The notes below the pieces were generated by a model. That model did no database searches, was not told the DNA's origin, and saw nothing but the letters and a program-made list of their open reading frames with translations. Positions 28,224 through 38,181 of a DNA stretch of 64,000 nt are shown one piece after another (position 1 is the first letter of the stretch; each line of letters begins with the position of its first letter). The stretch is from Edaphobacter bradus. Lineage in GTDB: Bacteria > Acidobacteriota > Terriglobia > Terriglobales > Acidobacteriaceae. The position numbers and the translations under genes are program-made. The stretch is from the NCBI RefSeq assembly GCF_025685645.1, contig NZ_JAGSYF010000002.1, positions 1,240,907 to 1,304,906 of the forward strand, read 5' to 3'.

Positions 28224-29924
28224 ATGAGCAAGAGAGCGATCATCATCGGAGCGGGTCCGGCCGGGTTGACGGCAGCGCTGGAGCTGCTGCGCAGAACCGA
28301 CGTGAAGCCCATTGTGCTTGAGGCCTCCGGCGAGATCGGCGGAATCTCGCGAACCATCCGGTACAAGGGGTACCGCATGGATATCGGCGGCCACCGGTTC
28401 TTCTCCAAGAGCGACCGAGTGATGCAGTGGTGGATCGATCTGATGCCTCCTGAGCTGAACAACGGCAACGGAACGGAGTCGGAGCAGGAGATCAGCTACC
28501 AGGGCAATCGCCGCCTGGTTGCGGTTCCGGCGAATCTGACGCAGGAGCCGGTGATTCGCGGCGCTGGCCCCATCGTCATCGAGACCGATACCGACGAGAC
28601 CGGGCCCACGGGCGAGCCGCACCCCTCGGAGCACGGACACACTGCGAGCATCGTCAGTGCTGCTGCTCCCACGTCCGATCTCGTTATGCTCATCCGTCCG
28701 CGCAAGAGCCGCATCTACTACCTGCGCAAGTTCTTCGACTACCCCATCACGCTGACGGCGACGACGCTGAGCAATCTCGGCCTGGCGCGAACGATCAAGG
28801 TCGGCACAAGCTACATGATGTCGCGCGTAAGCCAGATCAAGCCGGAGAAGAGCCTCGAAGACTTTCTGATCAACCGCTTTGGTCGCCAGCTCTATCTCAC
28901 CTTCTTCAAGAGCTACACCGAAAAGGTGTGGGGTACTCCCTGCGACAAGATCAGCGCGGAGTGGGGAGCGCAGCGCATCAAGGGCTTGAGCTTGACGACA
29001 GCCGTGAAGCACTTCGTGAAGAAGGCCTTCAAGCGGCAGCCTTCCCGAGACCTGAAGCAGAAGTCCACGGACACAAGCCTGATCGAGCGTTTCATGTATC
29101 CGAAGTTCGGGCCGGGACAGCTCTGGGAGCATGTGGCGAATCTGGTCTGCGAGCGAGGCGGGGAGATTCACATGGGCTGGCGCGTGGACCGAGTGCACTG
29201 CGAGGGAGACAAGGTTGTCTCGATTGAGGCCGTGAACGGCGCCGGAGAGAGACAGACCTTCGCAGGAGACTACTTCTTCTCGACGATGCCGATGAAGGAG
29301 CTGGTCAAGGCGCTAGATGCTCCCGTGCCGCAGAACGTGCGCGAGGTGAGCGAAGGGCTGCAGTATCGCGACTTCATCACCGTCGGGCTGCTGGCCGACC
29401 GGCTCAAGGTGAGGGAGCATGACGGAGGCCTGCTGAAGGACACGTGGATCTACGTGCAGGAGCCGGATGTTCTCCTCGGACGGCTGCAGATCTTCAACAA
29501 CTGGAGCCCTTATCTCGTGGCAGACCCGTCGAAGGTGTGGATTGGGCTCGAGTACTTCTGCTACGACACGGACGATCTGTGGAAGATGCCCGATGAGGAC
29601 CTGAAGCGGTTTGCCATCGCCGAGGTCGCGAAGATCGGGATACTCAACGCGGAAGACGTCAGCGACGGCCATGTGGTGCGGGTTCCGAAGACGTACCCGG
29701 CTTACTTTGGAACGTACGACCGCTTCGACGAGCTGCGGCAGTTTACCGACTCGTTCGAGAACCTCTTTCTAGTGGGCCGGAACGGGATGCACAAGTACAA
29801 CAATCAGGACCACAGCATGCTGACCGCGATGGCCGTGGTGGATGGGATTGTAGCGGGGCACGTGGACAAAGCGGCGCTCTGGAGCATCAACACTGAGCAG
29901 GAGTACCACGAAGAGAAGAAGTAA
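28224..29924 (+). CDS. NAD(P)/FAD-dependent oxidoreductase, UGM/protoporphyrinogen-oxidase-like
   Basis: A 566-residue FAD protein. It starts with the Rossmann motif [17 protein letters not shown] and ends each half with family blocks: [28 protein letters not shown] (a UDP-galactopyranose-mutase-like pattern), [24 protein letters not shown], and the C-terminal [24 protein letters not shown]-binding block. An insertion of about 90 residues ([13 protein letters not shown] region) sits after the GG motif and is probably disordered. This group is often found with polysaccharide and polyprenyl-sugar genes; the substrate is unknown. Upstream are acyltransferase genes, consistent with surface-glycan work. 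TATAGT lies 12 bases before the ATG. Confidence 0.78.
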   Translation: MSKRAIIIGAGPAGLTAALELLRRTDVKPIVLEASGEIGGISRTIRYKGYRMDIGGHRFFSKSDRVMQWWIDLMPPELNNGNGTESEQEISYQGNRRLVAVPANLTQEPVIRGAGPIVIETDTDETGPTGEPHPSEHGHTASIVSAAAPTSDLVMLIRPRKSRIYYLRKFFDYPITLTATTLSNLGLARTIKVGTSYMMSRVSQIKPEKSLEDFLINRFGRQLYLTFFKSYTEKVWGTPCDKISAEWGAQRIKGLSLTTAVKHFVKKAFKRQPSRDLKQKSTDTSLIERFMYPKFGPGQLWEHVANLVCERGGEIHMGWRVDRVHCEGDKVVSIEAVNGAGERQTFAGDYFFSTMPMKELVKALDAPVPQNVREVSEGLQYRDFITVGLLADRLKVREHDGGLLKDTWIYVQEPDVLLGRLQIFNNWSPYLVADPSKVWIGLEYFCYDTDDLWKMPDEDLKRFAIAEVAKIGILNAEDVSDGHVVRVPKTYPAYFGTYDRFDELRQFTDSFENLFLVGRNGMHKYNNQDHSMLTAMAVVDGIVAGHVDKAALWSINTEQEYHEEKK

Positions 29925-29927
29925 AGC

Positions 29928-30278
29928 TCACGCGACGACCGTTCCCTGGTGGAACAAGAGCTGCCAGCGCTTGTCTCGGTACACCCACAGGGACGACCGG
30001 TAGGAGACGGAGGTGACGGTGGTAAGGCGGTAGGTGGCCAGGGCGGCGTTGTCGCAGAGCGGCGTCACGACATAGTAGTGGATGGTGGCCGCGCGACCGT
30101 GGGACGATAGCATATCGTCGATGGTTTCCTGGCGGTTGGTGACGCGGCCTGTCGTGCAGAACTCCTTAAAGTCACTGGCGAGCAGCGGGATAAGCATCGT
30201 GCGGTCGGCAGTACGGTCAGGATGGAGCAAGAGCTCTTCAAGCGCGTACAGATCCGTCTGTAGCTCCTGAACTGTCAT
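29928..30278 (-). CDS. SnoaL/DUF4440-like NTF2-fold protein
   Basis: A 116-residue cytoplasmic protein with the cone-shaped NTF2-like pattern: DLYALEELLLHPDRTADRTM at the front (helices), DFKEFCTTGRVTNRQETIDDML, then beta strands ending SSLWVYRDKRWQLLFHQGT. In DUF4440 proteins the W-x-L-x-x-x-x-x-T ending is characteristic. It may bind a small ligand or act as an enzyme; nothing specific is visible. It is convergent with the FAD oxidoreductase gene, only three bases away. Confidence 0.7.
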   Translation of the reverse strand: MTVQELQTDLYALEELLLHPDRTADRTMLIPLLASDFKEFCTTGRVTNRQETIDDMLSSHGRAATIHYYVVTPLCDNAALATYRLTTVTSVSYRSSLWVYRDKRWQLLFHQGTVVA

Positions 30279-30391
30279 GGTGTTTAGTATGACGCATTCC
30301 GGGTGAGGGAAGTTTCGCAGGGATGCAATCTATTGAAAGATATGAACTTGCTCCTGCGTCTGTGGTCTCGCCGGGTGGCAGGACCTCTGGC

Positions 30392-31435
30392 TCAGAGACC
30401 GGTTCGGCGGGCGTGGTCGGCGATGGCGCGATTGATCTCCAGCGCGAGCGCAAGGGCACGGCGGCCGTCTTCGCCAGTGACCAGCGGCGCAGTGCGGTTG
30501 CGGACAGCCTCAAGGAAGGACGCAATCTCAAGGCGCAACGGCTCGCCGGGCTCGACCGGGACCTTCGAGAGCGAGAGGCCGGGCGAGGGGTGGCTGCCGG
30601 GTTGCTGCGATGCCTGCAGGAGTTGCGTCATCGCCGCGAGCTGGGCGGGGTCGAGTTTGGCCGCAGCTGTGACGTCGATCATCAACAGGTCCTGGCGTGC
30701 GAAGTCGAGCGAGAGGTACTGGTGGGGCTGGAAGAAGCGCAGCTTGCGGACGCGCTCGGTGCTGACGCGGCTGGCCGTAAAGTTGGCGACGCAGCCGTCC
30801 ACAAACTCAAGCCGGACGTTCGCGATGTCGACCTTGCGCGAGAGCACAGGCAGCCCGACGGCACGGACCTCGCGCACCGGCGAGTCCACCAGCGAGAGGA
30901 CGATGTCGAGGTCGTGGATCATGAGGTCGAGCACTACATCCACATCGAGCGAGCGCGGCGTGAAGATGCTGAGCCGGTGCGCCTCAAAGAACATCGGCTG
31001 GTGGAGGTGCTTCCGCGCGGCGGTGACAGCGGGGTTGAAGCGCTCGAGGTGGCCGGTCTGAACGATGCGGTTGTGCTCGAAGGCGAGCGAGAGGATGCGG
31101 TCGGCGTCCTCGAGGTTCGCGGCAAGCGGCTTTTCGATCAGCAGATCGACTCCGGCGGTCAGCAGCGGTGCAGCAGATTCGGCGTGTGCCACCGTGGGGA
31201 CGCAGACAGAGGCTGCGTCGAGCTGCGTCCCGGCGAGGCAGGCCTCGATGGAGCTGAAGCCGGGGACGCCGAACTTCTCCGCAGCGGCCTGTGCCGCGGC
31301 GTCGTCGCGGTCGATGACGGCGGCGAGGCGAACATCAGCCCCGGCCTGCTCAAGCTCGCGATAGACGCGAAGGTGGTTGCGTCCGAAGACTCCCGCTCCG
31401 ACGACGGCCACACGGAGTGGAGTTGCGGGAGTCAC
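30392..31435 (-). CDS. Gfo/Idh/MocA-family oxidoreductase
   Basis: A 347-residue NAD(P)-dependent sugar dehydrogenase. The Rossmann motif VAVVGAGVFGRNHLRVY is followed by VCVPTVAHAES, LLIEKPLAA (the EKP motif with catalytic lysine), and VQTGHLERFNPAV. The second domain has SIFTPRSLDVDVVLDLMIHDLDIVLSL, with the catalytic HD. The pattern is close to acidobacterial proteins near lipid A genes, such as GnnA (UDP-GlcNAc 3-dehydrogenase), but no lipid A gene is nearby. The start is a GTG at 31435, immediately after the TAA of a 69-residue gene, so the two are translationally coupled. Confidence 0.85.
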   Translation of the reverse strand: MTPATPLRVAVVGAGVFGRNHLRVYRELEQAGADVRLAAVIDRDDAAAQAAAEKFGVPGFSSIEACLAGTQLDAASVCVPTVAHAESAAPLLTAGVDLLIEKPLAANLEDADRILSLAFEHNRIVQTGHLERFNPAVTAARKHLHQPMFFEAHRLSIFTPRSLDVDVVLDLMIHDLDIVLSLVDSPVREVRAVGLPVLSRKVDIANVRLEFVDGCVANFTASRVSTERVRKLRFFQPHQYLSLDFARQDLLMIDVTAAAKLDPAQLAAMTQLLQASQQPGSHPSPGLSLSKVPVEPGEPLRLEIASFLEAVRNRTAPLVTGEDGRRALALALEINRAIADHARRTGL

Positions 31436-31645
31436 TTACTTGACGGGTGCCTCAACAGCCTGGCGGCAGCGCCCATAGAGCTCGAGCAGCTGGTTGATCT
31501 GCTCCTCGGGTTTGGCGGTGGGGGAGGGGACAAAGCCGGTCGAGCCGGGGCCCTTGGCTCCGACGTTGGCGTGCGCGGCGATGAACTTCAGCAGGTCAAG
31601 CGCGATGTCTTCCGTTCGGCGCGCAGCAAGGTTAGTGGCTTCCAT
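31436..31645 (-). CDS. Small conserved-type hypothetical upstream of the Gfo/Idh/MocA gene
   Basis: A 69-residue protein, cytoplasmic, with features EDIALDLLKFIAAHANVG and EEQINQLLELYGRCRQAVE, which read as two amphipathic helices joined by a Pro/Gly-rich loop (GAKGPGSTGF). I do not recognise a family. AGAGAGGAA is well placed upstream of the ATG. Its stop touches the start codon of the oxidoreductase, so it is the first gene of the operon and may be a partner of that enzyme. Confidence 0.65.
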   Translation of the reverse strand: MEATNLAARRTEDIALDLLKFIAAHANVGAKGPGSTGFVPSPTAKPEEQINQLLELYGRCRQAVEAPVK

Positions 31646-31872
31646 GTATCGGGTTCCTCTCTGTATCTAAAGAGATGTTAAGGGGTGCGTGGCATGGGTG
31701 CAAATGGCGACGGAGTTGCATCGTCCGATTGCGCAGTTCATCGTGATGAACCGCAAAAGATGCTTGCTAATTCATCGCTTCAGCAGCATAGTTGCATTGG
31801 GCCCAACAATCTTCAGGGGAGGCGCCCGAGATCCTCTGCTGGCGCGTCCTTCTTGCCGCAGGAGGGTTTCCT

Positions 31873-33234
31873 ATGTTGCGCACTCCTACCCGCCTTTGTT
31901 GGATTCTGGCCTCTGTTCTCTCTCTTTGCCTTGCTGGCGCACTCTCCTGCAAGAGCAATTACTCCGTTTCGCCGAAGCGCGACCACGGAAAGTCCAGCTC
32001 AACGACTGAGAGCAGCATGACAGGCTCATCATCTTCCGCCCCATCGGCGAGCCGGGCGCCTGCATCATCGTCGTCGGCGTCTGCGTCTGCCACTTTACCA
32101 TCCAAACCTGGCTCGGGCACGCCGAAGAAGCCTTCTGTGAAGACTGCGGATGTCTCGACTGTGAAGGTGACCCGCACGAGGGCGACGGCCTCCGCAGCGG
32201 CGACACCGCCCGCGGAGGTGGGCGTGGGCGAGGGCGGCAAGCAGAAAAGGAGCATCGTTAAAGTCCGCGTCTTCTATGCGACCGACCGCGCAACTACGAA
32301 CCCGACGGTAAAGGGCGTCGCCTACGGACCGGATGAGAACGCAACGAACTCACTGGCCTATGGTTCCCTGACCGTCAGCATTCCGCCGGGGCATGTGCCG
32401 GGCGAACTGGAGCGGCCTTTTTCCTTCTGGAAGATCGAACTTCCTGAGAACCCGGCCAAACATATCGTTCTCGAGCATGTTGCCGCAGAGAGCAAGGAGG
32501 AGTTCTTCGCCGATGTGAGCGGCGCAGTAGCGGCAGCTCCGCGCAAAGAGGTCCTGATCTTCATTCACGGCTACAACAATACGTTTCAGGAGGCTGCGCT
32601 TCGCACCGCTCAGATCACCTACGATATGGAATTTACCGGAACTCCCATCCTTTACAGCTGGCCCTCTCGCGGCACGTGGAAGGGCTATCTTGCGGATGAG
32701 GAGAGCGTGCAATGGACCACGCAGCACCTGATCGACTTCCTCGAGGATGTGCAGGCGCGCTCCGGCGCCACGACAATGCATGTCATCGCCCACAGCATGG
32801 GGAATCGCGCTCTGCTGAACGCCGTGGAGACGATGATTCGCGAGAAGGACAAGATCCACTTCGGCCAGGTCGTTCTCGCGGCCCCGGATGTCGCGCGCTC
32901 TCACTTTGTACAACAGATTCCGATTGTGCAGGCTGCCGCAGACCACATCACTCTCTACGCTTCCTCAAAAGACCAGGCGCTGGCGTGGTCTGAATTCTTC
33001 AACCACTATGCGCGTGCAGGACAGAGCGGAACCCTGACGATTATTCCCCCCGTCGAGACGATCGACGCCTCTGCCGTCGACCCGGGGTTCGTGGGACACT
33101 CGTACTTCGCGGATAGCGTCCTCGTGCTCTACGACATGATCTACGTCATCCGCGACGGACTGCCCGCAGCCCGCCGGTCGCACCTGCAACAGAGGTATTA
33201 CGGAAGCAATATCTATTGGTGGTTTTCTCCGTAG
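31873..33234 (+). CDS. DUF900 alpha/beta-hydrolase lipoprotein
   Basis: A 453-residue lipoprotein (lipobox LAGALSC). A long Ser/Ala/Thr-rich disordered region of about 100 residues (residues 25-125) is followed by an alpha/beta hydrolase domain: VFYATDRATT, KEVLIFIHGYNNTFQEAALR (oxyanion region), the nucleophile elbow IAHSMGNRAL with catalytic serine, and a C-terminal histidine near DPGFVGHSYFADS. This matches DUF900, a family of secreted esterases of unknown substrate. The ATG at 31873 has GGAGGG at 31861-31866; the upstream frame has no signal. It is convergent with the CAP gene, seven bases away. Confidence 0.82.
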   Translation: MLRTPTRLCWILASVLSLCLAGALSCKSNYSVSPKRDHGKSSSTTESSMTGSSSSAPSASRAPASSSSASASATLPSKPGSGTPKKPSVKTADVSTVKVTRTRATASAAATPPAEVGVGEGGKQKRSIVKVRVFYATDRATTNPTVKGVAYGPDENATNSLAYGSLTVSIPPGHVPGELERPFSFWKIELPENPAKHIVLEHVAAESKEEFFADVSGAVAAAPRKEVLIFIHGYNNTFQEAALRTAQITYDMEFTGTPILYSWPSRGTWKGYLADEESVQWTTQHLIDFLEDVQARSGATTMHVIAHSMGNRALLNAVETMIREKDKIHFGQVVLAAPDVARSHFVQQIPIVQAAADHITLYASSKDQALAWSEFFNHYARAGQSGTLTIIPPVETIDASAVDPGFVGHSYFADSVLVLYDMIYVIRDGLPAARRSHLQQRYYGSNIYWWFSP

Positions 33235-33240
33235 CGGCGA

Positions 33241-34014
33241 CTAATACATCAGCACAGCCAGGTGATATGTGGTGAAGCCCTCGCCGGTTCGCGTGCTTGG
33301 GCAGGCTCCCACGGCGACTGCGTGCTCGCGTACCTGTGGCATCCCTTGTAGCACGGTTGTGGGCAACTGGCTCAGATCGGGGCCGTCCCACTGCATCGCG
33401 AGAAGCACGCCCGTGGTGGGGCTGTTTGGCGACTCGCAGTTCCTGCGGGCGGCCTGCTTGGTCGCGGCCGACGGCTCTACCCTGATGCCGCGTTCGCGCA
33501 GGGCCTGCTGCGCGAGGCTCTCGATCTCCTCACGGCCCAGCACGGGATTGCTTCGCCCAAAGTCCTGCACGGCGTAGAGCGTTCCGCGAACATCGATGAC
33601 GGAGATCCCGACCACATTCAGGCGCGGATTCAGGATGTTGGCGCGGTGCACGGGAGAGTTCATCCACCCGCGTTCGATCTCTGCGACGCCGGCCGTTGCG
33701 GCTGCGATGTTCTCCGAGATGGTGGTGAAGTGCGCGCCTGCCTGCGACGCGCGCGTCGTCAACTCGGGCTCGCCGGGATACTGGTGCTCGATCTCTCCAG
33801 GTTCACGACTCATGCGAATGGCATGCCCTCGCGCCGCACGCGCCAGAGCGGCGTCCCACCCCAGAGGCGGAAGACCGTGCTGGGCCCGGCTCTGGTTCGT
33901 CAACTGCAGCAATGTCTGCTCGGCAGTCCCCGGGGCCGCCTGTGCAAAGAGTGAGGGGATGAACGTCATAAGGCCGAGCAGCATGATCAGAACCCGAATG
34001 TTTCGCATCTCCAT
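33241..34014 (-). CDS. Secreted CAP (SCP/PR1)-domain protein
   Basis: About 257 residues with a signal peptide (MRNIRVLIMLLGLMTFIPSLFA, cleavage near AQAA). The CAP domain spans roughly residues 30-160: NQSRAQHGLPPLGWDAALARAARGHA (helix with the first histidine), ENIAAATAGVAEIERGWMNSPVHRANILNP (second histidine), and VGISVIDVRGTLYAVQDF. CAP proteins bind lipids or metals and may act as proteases; function here is unknown. The C-terminal 90 residues form a second, unassigned domain with two cysteines (NCESPNS and GACPST). The start may be 34014 or 34008 (both ATG). It is divergent from the GH3 gene, 88 bases away. Confidence 0.8.
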   Translation of the reverse strand: MEMRNIRVLIMLLGLMTFIPSLFAQAAPGTAEQTLLQLTNQSRAQHGLPPLGWDAALARAARGHAIRMSREPGEIEHQYPGEPELTTRASQAGAHFTTISENIAAATAGVAEIERGWMNSPVHRANILNPRLNVVGISVIDVRGTLYAVQDFGRSNPVLGREEIESLAQQALRERGIRVEPSAATKQAARRNCESPNSPTTGVLLAMQWDGPDLSQLPTTVLQGMPQVREHAVAVGACPSTRTGEGFTTYHLAVLMY

Positions 34015-34102
34015 CAATCTTATGATGCGCGCCCTTAGGGCTCCCCATATAATTGGCAGGCTCGCTACTGAAACGATTTACTAACAGGAGTTTGATGCCT
34101 TC

Positions 34103-36763
34103 ATGACTCGCCTGAGCGTCCGCTCTTTCTCGCGTCTCCTCGCTGTGCTCACAGTCTTTTTGATCTCGCTGCACGCGCAGCAGCCTGATGTGAGATCGCT
34201 TCCGTTTATGAATCCGGCGTTGCCGGTGGAGCAGCGGGTCGATGATCTGATCGGTCGCATGACGCTTGAGGAGAAGGTCGAGCAGATGCGCGACCATGCT
34301 CCGGCGATTCCGCGGCTGGGCGTGCCGAAGTACGACTGGTGGAACGAGGGCCTGCACGGCGTCGCCCGCGGAGGCTACGCGACCAACTTCCCGCAAGTCA
34401 TCGGCATGGCGGCGACGTGGGACACGCGGCTGGTGCACGCGATGGCGCGGACCATCTCGACCGAGGCCCGCGCAAAGTACAACGAGGCCATGCGCAACGA
34501 CCACTATGAGATGTACTTCGGTCTCACCTTCTGGGCTCCGAACATCAACATCTTTCGCGATCCCCGCTGGGGGCGCGGCCAGGAGACCTACGGCGAAGAC
34601 CCGTTCCTCACCGGCAGCATGGGCGTGGCATTCGTAACCGGCATGCAGGGCGACGATCCGAAGTACTTCAAGGTCGTCTCGACGCCGAAGCACTACGCCG
34701 TGCACAGCGGGCCGGAGCCGCTGCGCCACCAGTTCAACGTGGATGTCTCGCCGCACGATCTTGAAGACACGTATCTGCCGGCCTTCCGCGCAACGGTGAC
34801 GGAGGCGCACGCACAGTCGGTGATGTGCGCCTACAACGCCATCGATGGCGCTCCGGCGTGCGCGAACACGATGCTGTTGCGGGATCATCTTCGTGACGCG
34901 TGGCACTTCGACGGCTATGTGGTGAGCGACTGTGGCGCCGTGGCCGACGTCAACACCGGCCACCACTACGCGGCAGGCATGGCGCGCGCCGCAGCCGCAA
35001 CAGCAAAGGCGGGCACCGATCTCGAGTGCGGGCAGGCGTTTGCCGCGCTGGTCGATGCCGTGCACCAGAACCTGATCACCGAGGCAGAGCTCAACACCGC
35101 ACTGCGGAGGTTGTTCACCGCGCGCTTCCGGCTGGGAATGTTCGATCCGCCGGAGAGCTACGCCTACGGACGCATCGCAATGACAGAGAACAACTCTCCG
35201 GAGCATCGCCAGCTCTCCCTGCAGGCAGCGCGAGAGTCGATGGTGCTGCTGAAGAACCAGGACCACATGCTGCCGCTGAAGCCCGGCATCGCGCGAATCG
35301 CTGTCATAGGCCCAACGGCGGAGCTGGTGGAATCGCTGCAGGGCAATTACAACGGAACGCCCCCGTCGCCGGTCTATCCGGTCGCCGGAATCGAGAAGCG
35401 CTTTTCGTCTGCGAAGGTGAGCTATGCGCAGGGCTCGAGTCTGGTGGAAGGGCTGGCCATGCCCATCGAGCACACCGCGCTGCACCCTGCTAAGGGTGAG
35501 GGCGGCGGGCTCACAGGCGAGTACTTCAACTCGGCCGACCTGAGCGGAACGCCCGTGCTGACGCGCAACGACCGCAACATCAACTTCAACTGGGACAAGG
35601 TTGTTCCCGTCGAAGGCCTCTCGCGCAACAACTACTCCGTGCGCTGGACCGGCACGCTGACGCCGCCCGCCGCCGGCGACTACAAGCTGGGCGCGCGCGT
35701 GAACTACTGCTACACGTGCCAGAACTACGAGGGCTTCAGGCTCTACCTCGACGGAAAGCTGATTCTGGAAAGCAAGGGCAAGACCGGTGAACGCGGTGCG
35801 GCTGTCGATGCTGCCGTGCACTTCGCCGACACGAAGCCGCACCCCATCCGAGTCGAGTATCTGCACGGCACCGGTTCGGCTGGCATCGACCTCACATGGC
35901 AGGCACCAGCGAGCGTGCTGCGCGAGGAGGCCGTGCGGGCAGCGAAGCAATCAGACGTGACGATTGCCTTCGTTGGACTGTCGCCGTCACTTGAGGGCGA
36001 GGAGATGCCGGTCAAGCTTGCGGGCTTCAGCGGTGGTGATCGCACGGCGATCGATCTCCCGGCCGTGCAGCAGGAGTTGCTGCAGGCCGTCGCCGCAACG
36101 GGCAAGCCGCTCATCGTCGTGCTCGAGAACGGCAGCGCGCCCGCAGTCAACTGGGCCGCCGAGCACGCGCAGGCGATCCTCGAGGCGTGGTATCCCGGCG
36201 AAGAGGGCGGCACGGCCATCGCCGAGACGCTTGCGGGCGACAACAATCCCGCGGGGCGCCTCCCGCTGACGTTCTACTCGTCGCTCGACCAGTTGCCCGG
36301 ATTCGAGGACTACTCGATGAAGGGCCGCACATATCGCTACTTCGCGGGCAAGCCGCTCTATGGATTCGGCTATGGCCTCAGCTACTCTACGTTTGCCTAC
36401 AGCAACGTCAGGGTCTCAGCGGCCAGCGTAAAGGCGGGCGAGCCCGTCACGGTCGAAGGCGATGTGAAGAACACGAGCTCGGTCGCCGGCGATGAGGTCG
36501 TCGAGCTGTACCTCACGCAGCCGAAGGCCTTTGAGACGCCGCTGCGTGTGCTGGCGGGCTTCACGCGCGTTCACCTCGACCCCGGCCAGACGGCGCAAGT
36601 TGGGCTCACGCTCGATCCGCGCTCGCTCGGCCAAGTCGATGAGAAGGGAAACCGAGTCATCGTCCCGGGCGAGTATCTCGTCTCGCTGGGAGGATCGCAG
36701 CCCGAGGCGGGGAGTCAAAGCGCGAAGTTTGAGATCGCCGGAGAGCAGACGCTGCCTAAGTAG
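34103..36763 (+). CDS. Secreted GH3 glycosidase with PA14 domain
   Basis: An 886-residue exported enzyme. After a signal peptide comes the GH3 barrel: WWNEGLHGVARGGYATNFPQ, PNINIFRDPRWGRGQETYGEDP, STPKHYAVHSGPE, and the nucleophile motif GYVVSDCGAV (aspartate near residue 276). Next is the GH3 C-terminal domain, interrupted by a PA14 domain (about 465-610: GLTGEYFNSADLSGTP ... YLHGTGSAGIDLTW), then GRLPLTFY and a fibronectin-III-like end (VEGDVKNTSSVAGDEVVELY). The family pattern fits beta-xylosidase or beta-glucosidase acting on plant polysaccharide oligomers. An ACAGGAG sequence precedes the ATG; a tiny frame ATGCCTTCATGA overlaps it. Confidence 0.9.
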   Translation: MTRLSVRSFSRLLAVLTVFLISLHAQQPDVRSLPFMNPALPVEQRVDDLIGRMTLEEKVEQMRDHAPAIPRLGVPKYDWWNEGLHGVARGGYATNFPQVIGMAATWDTRLVHAMARTISTEARAKYNEAMRNDHYEMYFGLTFWAPNINIFRDPRWGRGQETYGEDPFLTGSMGVAFVTGMQGDDPKYFKVVSTPKHYAVHSGPEPLRHQFNVDVSPHDLEDTYLPAFRATVTEAHAQSVMCAYNAIDGAPACANTMLLRDHLRDAWHFDGYVVSDCGAVADVNTGHHYAAGMARAAAATAKAGTDLECGQAFAALVDAVHQNLITEAELNTALRRLFTARFRLGMFDPPESYAYGRIAMTENNSPEHRQLSLQAARESMVLLKNQDHMLPLKPGIARIAVIGPTAELVESLQGNYNGTPPSPVYPVAGIEKRFSSAKVSYAQGSSLVEGLAMPIEHTALHPAKGEGGGLTGEYFNSADLSGTPVLTRNDRNINFNWDKVVPVEGLSRNNYSVRWTGTLTPPAAGDYKLGARVNYCYTCQNYEGFRLYLDGKLILESKGKTGERGAAVDAAVHFADTKPHPIRVEYLHGTGSAGIDLTWQAPASVLREEAVRAAKQSDVTIAFVGLSPSLEGEEMPVKLAGFSGGDRTAIDLPAVQQELLQAVAATGKPLIVVLENGSAPAVNWAAEHAQAILEAWYPGEEGGTAIAETLAGDNNPAGRLPLTFYSSLDQLPGFEDYSMKGRTYRYFAGKPLYGFGYGLSYSTFAYSNVRVSAASVKAGEPVTVEGDVKNTSSVAGDEVVELYLTQPKAFETPLRVLAGFTRVHLDPGQTAQVGLTLDPRSLGQVDEKGNRVIVPGEYLVSLGGSQPEAGSQSAKFEIAGEQTLPK

Positions 36764-36776
36764 GCTCAGCCCTGCC

Positions 36777-37964
36777 TCACGCAAGACGCTGCCTGGCGCG
36801 GACTCCGCAGAGAATCTCGTAGGAGATCGTGCCGGCAATGCTCGCGTGATCGTCGGCGGTGATGCCATCGCCCAGCAGAACAGCTTCATCGCCGACGTTG
36901 ACACCACTAAGTCCCGTGACATCGACAACGGTGAGGTTCATCGAGATTCGGCCAACGATATTTGCGCGCTGGCCGTTGATGAGAACCCAGCCGCCAGTGC
37001 TGCCGTTCGTTGCTGAGAGCGACCTCCGCAGGCCGTCCGAGTAGCCCACGGGCAGCAGCGCCAGGCGCATGGCGCGCTGCGCGATGAAGGCGCCGTTATA
37101 CCCGACGGCCTCGCCCGGGGCGACATCGCTCAGGGCCATGACGCGTGTCTTCCACGTCATCACCGGCTGAAGCCTGTCGTGGACGCGCGCCGCAACCGGG
37201 CCGCTGAAGCCTGGAGCGCGTTCGATGGGAAGGGAATAGCCATAGAGGCCGATCCCGCTGCGCACCATGGGACGCGCGCTGAGTGTGCGCGCCACGCGAG
37301 CGAGCCACGCCATCGGATCGGCCTCGGCTCCGTTGTCGATGGTTGAGGTGTTTCCGGCGTGGACCCACGCAGGACGCAATCCCGAAGCTGCAACTGCGCG
37401 ACACGCCTGCTCGAAGCGCTCGCGCTGCAGCGTCGTCTGCGGAGAGCCCGCGATCTCCGCAGAAGCGAAGTGGGTCATCAGGCCCTCGAGCGTGAGTTGT
37501 GGATGCGCAACGAGCCACGCGAGAATGCCGTCGAACTCGGGCCCCGGAGCGACACCCTGCCGCGACATGCCGGAGTCGATCTCGAGATGAACGCCAAGAG
37601 GCGCTGCACCCGCGCGGCTGACTGTCACGGCGAGGCTCTCAAGCTGCGGAAGCGTCCAGACCACAGGGGCAAAGTCGTGCTCGACGATGGCGGGAGCGTC
37701 CTCGGGGAGAAGGCCGCTCATGATGAGGATTCGCGGACGCGGCTCGACTCCGGCCAGCGAAGCGAGCACTGCAACTCCCTCTGCGACGTCGGCCACGCCG
37801 AGCCATCGGGCCCCGGCGCGTGCCAGTGCTGGTGCGCACGCCGGGGCTCCGTGTCCGTATGCATCTGCCTTGATAACGGCCATTACTTCAACACCGGCCA
37901 TCTCGGCCAGCGCGCGATAGTTCGCCGCCAGCCTGCTCTCTGAGAGCTCCACCCAACTGTTCAC
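36777..37964 (-). CDS. alr: Alanine racemase
   Basis: A 395-residue PLP enzyme that interconverts L- and D-alanine for peptidoglycan. The PLP lysine lies in VMAVIKADAYGHG near residue 32. Family blocks are VHLEIDSGMSRQGV, LEGLMTHFASAE, VRSGIGLYGY, the catalytic-tyrosine region EAVGYNGAF, ALLPVGYSDGL, and GRISMNLTVVDVT. The start is GTG at 37964, preceded by TAGGA; no other start fits the conserved N-terminus. It converges with the GH3 gene (14 bases). Confidence 0.95.
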   Translation of the reverse strand: MNSWVELSESRLAANYRALAEMAGVEVMAVIKADAYGHGAPACAPALARAGARWLGVADVAEGVAVLASLAGVEPRPRILIMSGLLPEDAPAIVEHDFAPVVWTLPQLESLAVTVSRAGAAPLGVHLEIDSGMSRQGVAPGPEFDGILAWLVAHPQLTLEGLMTHFASAEIAGSPQTTLQRERFEQACRAVAASGLRPAWVHAGNTSTIDNGAEADPMAWLARVARTLSARPMVRSGIGLYGYSLPIERAPGFSGPVAARVHDRLQPVMTWKTRVMALSDVAPGEAVGYNGAFIAQRAMRLALLPVGYSDGLRRSLSATNGSTGGWVLINGQRANIVGRISMNLTVVDVTGLSGVNVGDEAVLLGDGITADDHASIAGTISYEILCGVRARQRLA

Positions 37965-38082
37965 TCCTTCATCCTACCTTCCGGGTACCCCTCCCCACCT
38001 GAAGTATGCAAAATATTCAAAGTAGATACTTTAAGTCCGGACTTCGCGACGCACGTTTTATGCCACTCTGATAGGAAGCAGA

Positions 38083-38113
38083 AAGCCCGGCCTGGTGGCC
38101 GGGCTTCTTTTTG
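38083..38113 (+). terminator. Strong Rho-independent terminator without an obvious upstream gene
   Basis: AAGCCCGGCC (38083-38092) pairs with GGCCGGGCTT (38097-38106) around TGGT, followed by CTTTTT. Read rightwards, no coding gene precedes it within 1.3 kb. Read leftwards, it could end the 38333-38740 gene, although that tail (TTTCTGC) is weaker. A short transcript from about 37970 is possible. Confidence 0.85.
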
Positions 38114-38181
38114 TTCCTGCTTTAAGGTTATCAGGGGCGTCAAGTCTGGGCTGTGGAAATTTGAACGTGCCGCTAGCGAGC

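Noticed and set aside
33803..35950. 715-codon open frame on the minus strand opposite the GH3 gene
   Set aside because: It is the antisense shadow of a strongly conserved GH3 gene. GC-rich codons leave few stops on the other strand. The translation is rich in Arg, His and Val and has no domain.
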